Source: DAHUXT01 sp036273675
Lineage (GTDB): Bacteria > Chloroflexota > Ktedonobacteria > Ktedonobacterales > JADMIN01
Direction of reading: 5' to 3'
Assembly (NCBI GenBank): GCA_036273675.1
Contig: DASUHD010000001.1
Coordinates: forward strand, 1-64,000
DNA length: 64,000 nt
Every line of letters starts with the position of its first letter. Position 1 is the stretch's first letter. This document shows, piece after piece, positions 58,171 through 64,000 of this stretch. The notes under the pieces were generated by a model. The model saw only the letters and a list, made by a program, of their open reading frames with translations. It was not told the origin of the DNA and searched no databases. The position numbers and the translations under genes were made by a program.

Positions 58171-59476
58171 CGAGGCAGAGACACCGCCAGAGCGAGGGCG
58201 CAAGGGGCTGCGGGCGATTCCCGGCGTCGTCTATGTGCTTGGCGCGGCCAGCCTCTTCACCGACATCGCCAGCGAGATGATTATGCCGCTGCGGCTCATC
58301 TTTCTGGTGCAGGCGCTAGCGGCTCCGTTGGCGCTAGCCGCGTTGATCGAGGGGCTGGCGGAGAGCGCGACCAGTCTGCTCAAGATTCTGTCAGGACGAC
58401 TGGCCGACCAGTCGCCGTCTCGCCGTGGGCTGGTGACCTGGGGGTACAGTATTTCCGCCGTCGCCAAGCCGCTGCTGGCGCTGGTTCCAAGCTGGCTGCC
58501 CGCACTGGGGCTGGTGCTGGTGGATCGCACAGGCAAGGCGCTACGTGTCAGCCCGCGTGACGCGATGATCGCCGACGCCGTACCAACACAGAAACGAGGG
58601 CGCGCGTTCGGCATCCATCGCTCCGCCGATACGCTGGGCGCGGCTATTGGGCCGCTGGTGGCGTTGCTCATCCTCAACGCGACGAATGGGGACCTGCGCG
58701 CCGTCTTCGGCTGGACGCTGGTTCCGGGCGTGCTGGCGGTTGTGGTGGCGCTGCTCTTCCTGCGCGACCGCCGTCGGCGTAACGCCCCGTCAACCTCATC
58801 CGCATCCTTGCCTGAAGCCGGAGCCATTGGTGGGCGGCTGTCCATCGCTCAACCGGCGGATACGTCAGCGCTGGGAACGCGCTTCTGGCTTTTCACCGCG
58901 ATTGCCACCTGCTTTGCGCTGGGCAACTCGTCCGATGCGTTTCTCTTCCTGCGCACCGAAGGGCTGGAAAGCTCCCTGGTGGCCGTACCGCTCGTGTATT
59001 TCGCCTTCAATCTCGTCTACGCGCTGCTGGCGACGCCGCTCGGCTCGCTCTCGGACCGCTGGGGACGGCTCCCGGTGCTGGCGGGTGGCTACGCTGCCTT
59101 TACGCTGGTCTACCTCGGCTGGACCCAGGCGCGCACGACCTGGAATATCTGGGCGCTCTTTCTGCTCTATGGCGCCTACTATGCGGCGACAGACGGGGTC
59201 GCCAGAGCATTCGTGGCTGACCTCGTTCCGCGTGTTCGCCGTGGGACCGCGCTCGGCTGGTTCAGCGGGCTGACGGGCGCGGCGGCGCTCCCGGCGAATC
59301 TGGTCGGCGCATGGCTCTGGGGACAGTTTGGCCCAGGCGCCACCTTCGCGATGGGCGCGTGGCTCGGCGCGATCTCCCTCGGGCTGCTGCTGGCGTGGTG
59401 GCCATGGCTGAAACGCGCGCCTCGCCCGTGGAGTGATACCCCAAGTCACGACAACACGACCGACGCTCCCGGGTAA
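58151..59476 (+). CDS. MFS transporter, coupled to NHL gene
   Basis: The 441-residue protein has about twelve hydrophobic segments, a start PGVVYVLGAASLFTDIASEM, and loop motifs GRLADQSPSRRGLVTWGYSI and GSLSDRWGRLPVLAGGY. TDIASEM...PL with DRTGKALRVSPRDAMIADAV is typical of a subgroup of MFS proteins often annotated as YajR-like or as transporters in Chloroflexi and cyanobacteria; the substrate is not known. The ATG at 58151 lies 20 bases inside the NHL gene, with GGAG five bases ahead. The coupling suggests the NHL protein supplies or senses the transported compound. Confidence 0.88.
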   Translation: MTTKLIDEAETPPERGRKGLRAIPGVVYVLGAASLFTDIASEMIMPLRLIFLVQALAAPLALAALIEGLAESATSLLKILSGRLADQSPSRRGLVTWGYSISAVAKPLLALVPSWLPALGLVLVDRTGKALRVSPRDAMIADAVPTQKRGRAFGIHRSADTLGAAIGPLVALLILNATNGDLRAVFGWTLVPGVLAVVVALLFLRDRRRRNAPSTSSASLPEAGAIGGRLSIAQPADTSALGTRFWLFTAIATCFALGNSSDAFLFLRTEGLESSLVAVPLVYFAFNLVYALLATPLGSLSDRWGRLPVLAGGYAAFTLVYLGWTQARTTWNIWALFLLYGAYYAATDGVARAFVADLVPRVRRGTALGWFSGLTGAAALPANLVGAWLWGQFGPGATFAMGAWLGAISLGLLLAWWPWLKRAPRPWSDTPSHDNTTDAPG

Positions 59477-59764
59477 TTCCAATTTCGCCTCGGTCCTTGT
59501 CGCGTCTTGATGCGTTGAGAGTTCCCCGGTGGGCATAGATTTTGCGGCAGATGAGGCCAGGGCGATGTTGGAGCGTGCTAAGACCTGCCATTGAGGGGCC
59601 TATGGTTGCTCTGGTGTGAGCGAAAACAGGCGGTGGTTGGCGCCATGTCCGTCGTCGTACCAGTATCCGTATCCTACCGCGATTCTACCGCCTTGCGGGC
59701 AAGTTCATGACACTGTCGTATGACGAAGAAAGCAACAAAAGAGCGAGAAAGAAAGGCCAGCGCT

Positions 59765-60124
59765 ATGGGTTTCACCCAGACGCTCGAATCCTCTAAGGTC
59801 GAGGCGATACCGGCGCCATTCCCCACCACTAAAGGGACTGTCACGCTGAAGATTTTGAACTCGGATCAGTCCTTGGGTCCTGCAGTTGCCCTGCTGAGAA
59901 TGGAGCCGGGGAGCGAGATTGCACGACATCTGCACGAGCGCACCACGGAAACGTCGTACGTCCTTGATGGTGACTTCATAAACGAAGGCATCTCCTATCC
60001 GGCGGGTACGGAAATCAACATCAAGCCGATGACGGCTCACGGTCCCCATACGACGAAGAATGGCTGCTCCGTCCTGGTCACGTTCAGCTATCCTTCTGCT
60101 CTCGATGACTTCACATTGGCCTAG
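59765..60124 (+). CDS. Cupin domain protein
   Basis: The 119-residue protein is a small cupin barrel: AVALLRMEPGSEIARHLHERTTE (in part) gives the first motif with the paired His and the Glu, and YPAGTEINIKPMTAHGPHTT the second with a His. A metal ion probably sits between these residues. Stand-alone cupins act as dioxygenases, isomerases or sensors; no substrate can be assigned. The start is the ATG at 59765 with AAAGG 8 bases upstream; an ATG at 59720 has no site. Confidence 0.85.
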   Translation: MGFTQTLESSKVEAIPAPFPTTKGTVTLKILNSDQSLGPAVALLRMEPGSEIARHLHERTTETSYVLDGDFINEGISYPAGTEINIKPMTAHGPHTTKNGCSVLVTFSYPSALDDFTLA

Positions 60125-60528
60125 GCCATTTGAGGACGGAAACTAGCCCAAGCGGGTCTGAAATCACGTTGCCTCGGCCCTTGCCGATTCTTGATTTGTA
60201 GCGGCCACCAGTGGAAGCGCGTGGCAGAGCGGATGGGGTCGGGGCGGCGCCGATCTCACACGCGCTTACTGCGCATCTGGCTGCGCATCAGGCGGGAGCA
60301 GGCGGGAGGATGTGTCCTCCCGCCAATTACCAGTCGGGTGTAGCAGGAAGCGCCTTCATGCGTTCAGTTGATTTGGCAATTTGCTCATCATCGAAGCCGA
60401 GCGCCTGAAAAAACCTGACTCACCTGATGCGAACCCTACAGGCACTGCTCGATGACGAGCGATTCCAGCAGCGGTATCTCGCCACTGAGCAACCTTCTTC
60501 AACACTTCGTAGGCATGATCTGGGCAGG
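60125..60528. other. Intergenic stretch between convergent genes
   Basis: 404 bases with no convincing gene. GGCGGGAGGA (60301-60310) pairs perfectly with TCCTCCCGCC (60315-60324) around TGTG, and GGCGGGAGCA just before it is a direct repeat of one arm. The hairpin could end transcription from either side, though no T-tract is present. Confidence 0.5.
60301..60324. terminator. Perfect 10-bp hairpin between convergent genes
   Basis: GGCGGGAGGA, TGTG, TCCTCCCGCC. Very stable stem-loop between the cupin gene and the acidic protein gene; no T-tract on either side. Confidence 0.5.
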
Positions 60529-61008
60529 TCATTGTGGTTGTCCAGACTTGTCGGTTGGTTGCGATGGTGTAGCGGGTGGCGCGCTGAGCGAAGGATCCGC
60601 ATTTGCCACCAGGCCGCTCAGCGCGTCGGCGTCAGAATCCTCGTCGGAATCGTCGTCGCCGCCCTCGACCGCCTCGATCTTCTCTACCTTCGCCACGCCT
60701 GCTCCGCTGACGTTGGCGTGCATGCCTCCATTGAGCAACGCCGCGACCACCTGATTCCCGGTCTCGGTAAAGTCGTGGGCTGGCTCGTCCTCACCAGTGA
60801 TGAAGAGCGTGACGCGCACCTGATTGCTTCCAGCCACGGGCTCGATCTTCTTGACCGTCACAGTATACGGGCCGGTATACGCCTGCTTACCAGCATTCAC
60901 GAGCGACGTTGCTGCCTGCATGTTCGCCTCGGCCACATTCGCCGTGGACTGACTCGCCCCACTGGCAGAGACCGAAATCGTGGCGGTCATCATCACACCC
61001 TTCATCAT
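60529..61008 (-). CDS. Small protein with acidic disordered tail, unrecognised
   Basis: I do not recognise this 159-residue protein. The first 100 residues are beta-rich (TATISVSASGASQSTANVAE, TVTVKKIEPVAGSNQVRVTL), without a signal peptide. The last 50 are strongly acidic and low complexity (GGDDDSDEDSDAD) and end in a Pro/Ser-rich stretch. The start may be any of three clustered ATGs; 61008 is used because AGGGAG is upstream. It lies 75 bases after the lipoprotein gene and is probably co-transcribed with it. Confidence 0.65.
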   Translation of the reverse strand: MMKGVMMTATISVSASGASQSTANVAEANMQAATSLVNAGKQAYTGPYTVTVKKIEPVAGSNQVRVTLFITGEDEPAHDFTETGNQVVAALLNGGMHANVSGAGVAKVEKIEAVEGGDDDSDEDSDADALSGLVANADPSLSAPPATPSQPTDKSGQPQ

Positions 61009-61083
61009 ATGGCTACGCTCCCTTTCTCGATGGCGAAGCTCAGGGATAGTCCGGCGGCTTGCGGCATACACGACTCGTGCCGC

Positions 61084-61800
61084 CTAGCTGTCGATGCTCT
61101 GCCAACTCCCGCCCTGATTGACTTCGATGTGGATGATTGGGTGAATTTCCCAGAGGGTCGCCCGCGTCTGCCCGAGTTGCTCAGGATGTTCCTGGTCGAG
61201 CAACAGCCAGCCGCTGATGCGCACCTGCTCTCCCGTCAGACCGGAGAGCGCGCTGCTCGTCCACCCGGGGCGCTCGTCACGCTCGCGCGGCGTCACCTCG
61301 ATCACCATCGATTTGCTCCTGGGATCGCTTGCGTTCGCGCCCAGCCAGACATGGTAGTCGCGATAGTCCGTTGAATGGCAATTGGTAGACTCGGTGCCTT
61401 CATGCTTCACGCCGAGGACGTATCCAGTCGTGCGCACAGCAATGCCCTCATATTTGTCGACGGCCGCGACATCGCTCTGGCTCCAGTTCGCGCGCTGGAC
61501 GCGTCCGATGTCCTGCGGATAACTCAGGTTGACGAGGGTATCAAACGAGACGTCCTGGAACGCGCCGTTATCGCCATCATCGGTGCGGTTCTTGAGCGTA
61601 TTGAGCGCATGGTCGCCACCATCGCCACCGGGAGGGCACCCCTGAAACGAGGTGGTATTTGGCGTCGGATGGGCGGCATTGCCCGGAAACGCGCCAGACG
61701 CCGACGTTGGCCCGTAGACCCCTGATGAATCGACGCTACATCCTGCGATGAATACCACCAACAGCAGCGCCATTGGTAGCAGAACCCACAGTCTCTTCAC
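61084..61800 (-). CDS. Lipoprotein with possible OB-like C-terminal domain, unrecognised
   Basis: The 238-residue protein has a clear lipoprotein signal (LLPMALLLVVFIAGC) and is exported. After a low-complexity spacer the body has NSQ-like NWSQSDVAAVDKYEGIAVRT, VTGYVLGVKHEGTESTNCHS near the middle (read GYVLGVKHEG), and an end VRISGWLLLDQEHPEQLGQT then RATLWEIHPIIHIEV. The alternation of strands with GY/GW turns suggests an OB-like barrel, as in small nucleic-acid-binding or unknown lipoproteins. No enzyme motif is seen. A promoter lies at 61891-61919. Confidence 0.72.
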   Translation of the reverse strand: MKRLWVLLPMALLLVVFIAGCSVDSSGVYGPTSASGAFPGNAAHPTPNTTSFQGCPPGGDGGDHALNTLKNRTDDGDNGAFQDVSFDTLVNLSYPQDIGRVQRANWSQSDVAAVDKYEGIAVRTTGYVLGVKHEGTESTNCHSTDYRDYHVWLGANASDPRSKSMVIEVTPRERDERPGWTSSALSGLTGEQVRISGWLLLDQEHPEQLGQTRATLWEIHPIIHIEVNQGGSWQSIDS

Positions 61801-61890
61801 GCGCTTCCTCCAAGCCGCTGGCCACAGCGATCCGCTTCCGTCGCTGTCCGCGAAGTGCGCCAGGTTACTGAGACGCTGGCTTGCAGCAGA

Positions 61891-61919
61891 AGCATACGCG
61901 ATTTGATGACGAGGAACAA
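61891..61919 (-). promoter_or_regulatory. Promoter of lipoprotein operon
   Basis: On the minus strand TTGTTC (61919-61914), a 17-base spacer, and TATGCT (61896-61891). Predicted leader about 85 bases. Confidence 0.5.
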
Positions 61920-61970
61920 GTGGAGATGCTCAACGTGCTCGCCAACGGTGGGATAGGCGTGAGAATGCTG

Positions 61971-64000
61971 TCAGTCTTCGCCCAGGCGCAGCGCCTTGCC
62001 CAGCCCAATGGTTGCCGCATACCGCGCCGCAATGACCAGCGCCAGCACAAACGCCACGATCAGCGCGCCATAGAACACGCCAATCGACGACCAGTTGGCC
62101 ACGAGTACATAGCCGGGAACGCCTACCGCGGCCGGATCGACGGCGGTATCGCTAAATGTCAGATACGGCGTGGTCGCCGTCGTCAGGATCAGCCCGAGGA
62201 GCGTTCCGCCAAGCAGCCCAAAGAGATAGACCACCATCTGCTCGCCGAGCAGCAGCCCCGTCAACTGGCGGTTGGTCATGCCGAGCGTGCGGAAGATAGC
62301 AAACTGCGTCGTGCGCTGGCGCGCCGCCAGCACCGCCTGCGACAGACTCCCCAGCACGGCCAGCAGCGCTGCCGTCACCGCCCCGATCAGCAGTAGTCCG
62401 CGCATGCCACCTGTGACTGGATTATCCTCGGCCTGCTGCAAATCCTGCTGATAGTTTTCGACGGTGTTGAGCGAGAGATCGAACTGCTCGCGGTCGAGCG
62501 CCTGCCGCGTCGAGGCGCTCAAGCCTGCGCTGGTGCGCACCCAGAACTCATTCGGACCAACAAGCGCGGCGGAATCCGAGCGCGCCGCGATGGCGTTATC
62601 GAGATCGTCCAGGTCGGCGACGACGAAACCGCCGGGCGCGCGGGTAGGATAGAGGGTTGGAAACTCCTGCACGATGGCGCTCACCAGAAATGTGGGTGCG
62701 TCCGATTCAACATCGGGAAGATCGAGTTGGAAGCGCTCACCGACATGCAGATGTAGTTGCTGGGCAAATGTCGTACTGACGAGCGCGCGTAGCGGATGGG
62801 CGCTTGTGCCAATCGTTGCAGGATCAGCCACAGGTGAGGCCGCCAGTTGACGCATCAGCGCGGGCAGCGATTGCGAGGCATAGTCGGCGCGCCAGGCGTG
62901 GGAATTGACGGCTCCCGCAAAGGTTGGCGCATCAACTCCCAGTAACTCGGCTGGCTGCGCCCCCAGGTCTAGTGACGTTCTGCCAGCCGTGCGATAGAGC
63001 GGCGTGGCAGCCATGACACCGGGCAGCTTCTTGAGCTGCGCCACATACGAATCCGTGTTCTTCACGGCGATTGGCAGGGTGGTCATCAAGCGGAAGTCGG
63101 CTCCCGCCGCGTAGGCAGTACGATCCTGGACATTCCGCGCCAGGGAGGCGTCGAAGGTGAGGGCGAATAGCCCCAGGCCCACCGCCAGCACCAGCAGCAG
63201 GATCATGCGCGCATAGCGGGTGGGGGCGCGCTCGATCTGCGCGAAGGCGAGCAGCGCCGTGAGGCCGCGGCCAAGGCTGGCGAAGCGCGACCCCAGGCGG
63301 GCAGCCAGCGGGACCAGCCGGAGCAGCAGCAGCCCACCGGCCAGGAGCAGCAGCACGGGCGTGATGAGCAAGAGCGGGCTATTGGCCTGGCCGCCAAGCT
63401 CCAGCCGCGTGTTCGTGCCACCAAACTGGCTCAAATCGAGATAGCCGACGAGGCAGAGCAGGGCCAGCCCGACATCGAGGTAGGCACGGCGCCAGAACGG
63501 CTGGCGCGATGGCCGCGCCATCTCACGCCGAAAGGCCAGCACGTCGAGCCGCGCGGTCCGCAGGGTGGAGATAGTCACCACCGCAATCGCCAGCGCCGCG
63601 CCGACGAGCGCGGGAAGAATGACCAGCGAAGGCGTGGCTACGCGGGTGATATAGCCGACGAGCGAGATGCCACCGGCCCCCGTCCCGCCGCCACTGGCCG
63701 ATATGGGTCCGGGTAGGAACAAATGAATCACCAGCAGGGCCAGCGCGACCGCCAGAAACGGGCTGGCGATCGCTGCGAGTAGCCCCAGTATCGTGCTCTG
63801 TGTGGTGAAGATACCAAGCAGCTGGATGCCGCTGATACCGCGACTCTTCAGCGTCGCGATCTGCTGGCTCTGTTGCTCGATGAGAAGCGCCGCCATCGCA
63901 GCCACGAAGAGCAGCGCCACGCCAACGACCTGCGCGGCGATCACATAGAGCGGCAGCAAAATCAGGCTCAACTGCTGCTGAGCGCTCTGGATGATCTGGT
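61971..64000 (-). CDS. FtsX-type ABC transporter permease, 5' end outside window
   Basis: The frame is open through the window edge, so the N-terminus is missing; 676 residues are visible. Two FtsX core domains can be seen: VALLFVAAMAALLIEQQSQQ with IATLKSRGIS near the visible start, and SQAVLAARQRTTQFAIFRTL with MTNRQLTGLLLGEQMVVYLF near the end, separated by a large extracellular part (residues about 280-500). The family exports or mechanically couples lipoproteins, antimicrobial peptides or cell-wall enzymes with a partner ATPase, which should lie just outside the window. Next on this strand is the lipoprotein gene, 170 bases away with its own promoter. Confidence 0.88.
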   Translation of the reverse strand, partial: QIIQSAQQQLSLILLPLYVIAAQVVGVALLFVAAMAALLIEQQSQQIATLKSRGISGIQLLGIFTTQSTILGLLAAIASPFLAVALALLVIHLFLPGPISASGGGTGAGGISLVGYITRVATPSLVILPALVGAALAIAVVTISTLRTARLDVLAFRREMARPSRQPFWRRAYLDVGLALLCLVGYLDLSQFGGTNTRLELGGQANSPLLLITPVLLLLAGGLLLLRLVPLAARLGSRFASLGRGLTALLAFAQIERAPTRYARMILLLVLAVGLGLFALTFDASLARNVQDRTAYAAGADFRLMTTLPIAVKNTDSYVAQLKKLPGVMAATPLYRTAGRTSLDLGAQPAELLGVDAPTFAGAVNSHAWRADYASQSLPALMRQLAASPVADPATIGTSAHPLRALVSTTFAQQLHLHVGERFQLDLPDVESDAPTFLVSAIVQEFPTLYPTRAPGGFVVADLDDLDNAIAARSDSAALVGPNEFWVRTSAGLSASTRQALDREQFDLSLNTVENYQQDLQQAEDNPVTGGMRGLLLIGAVTAALLAVLGSLSQAVLAARQRTTQFAIFRTLGMTNRQLTGLLLGEQMVVYLFGLLGGTLLGLILTTATTPYLTFSDTAVDPAAVGVPGYVLVANWSSIGVFYGALIVAFVLALVIAARYAATIGLGKALRLGED

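Overview
The window reads as chromosomal DNA of a high-GC, Gram-positive-like environmental bacterium. My best inference is Chloroflexota, probably class Ktedonobacteria. The reasons are two very large LuxR-type regulators carrying STAND/AAA ATPase and TPR domains, a DUF1015 protein, many lipoproteins with no sign of an outer membrane, many small oxidoreductase and A/B-barrel genes, and an orphan VirD4-like ATPase. The phylum is inferred from gene content, not tested. No rRNA, tRNA, CRISPR array, transposase or integrase was seen.

Layout. 1-5.5 kb: metabolic genes (methyltransferases, DUF1015, double zinc ribbon, FAD oxidoreductase, SGNH hydrolase). 5.5-10.8 kb: a complete branched-chain amino acid ABC importer (livK-livH-livM-livG-livF, minus strand). 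11-19.9 kb: aminotransferase, MarC membrane protein, L,D-transpeptidase, SRPBCC protein, a divergent alpha/beta hydrolase/MarR pair, SCP2 protein, and a GNAT/MFS pair. 20-25.5 kb: an ABC-F ATPase with a long leader, an NmrA-like protein and an ABC exporter. 25.5-32.2 kb: a MerR-GAF-degenerate GGDEF regulator facing a VirD4/TraG-like ATPase with a long structured leader, then a coiled-coil protein. 32.4-42.4 kb: two giant LuxR regulators bracketing an A/B-barrel protein, a DUF2269-like membrane protein, a berberine-bridge-type FAD oxidase and a DhmA-type haloalkane dehalogenase. 42.5-49.7 kb: AI-2E family transporter, gyrA, a Dabb protein, an M50/CBS site-2 protease and a CapA-like Tat lipoprotein. 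49.7-54 kb: a metal-type MerR with its operator and a thioredoxin-like target, then three proteins I do not recognise. 54.7-64 kb: acyl-CoA synthetase, an NHL-repeat membrane protein overlapping an MFS gene, a cupin, a lipoprotein with a small acidic protein, and an FtsX-type permease running off the window.

Regulation is unusually readable. At least eight promoters look like extended -10 promoters (TGnTAnnnT) with little or no -35, and marC and capA appear to be transcribed without a leader. The ABC-F gene has a promoter about 380 nt upstream and an intrinsic terminator inside its leader, as expected for attenuation. The MerR-GGDEF gene carries a 28-bp dyad across its own promoter. The small MerR has a textbook operator with a 20-bp spacer in front of its neighbour. 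Three sets of 10- or 11-bp triple tandem repeats sit upstream of genes. A dispersed GC-rich hairpin element occurs four times. The most interesting candidates are the ABC-F leader, the MerR/pseudo-GGDEF regulator, and the orphan conjugation-type ATPase with its structured leader.
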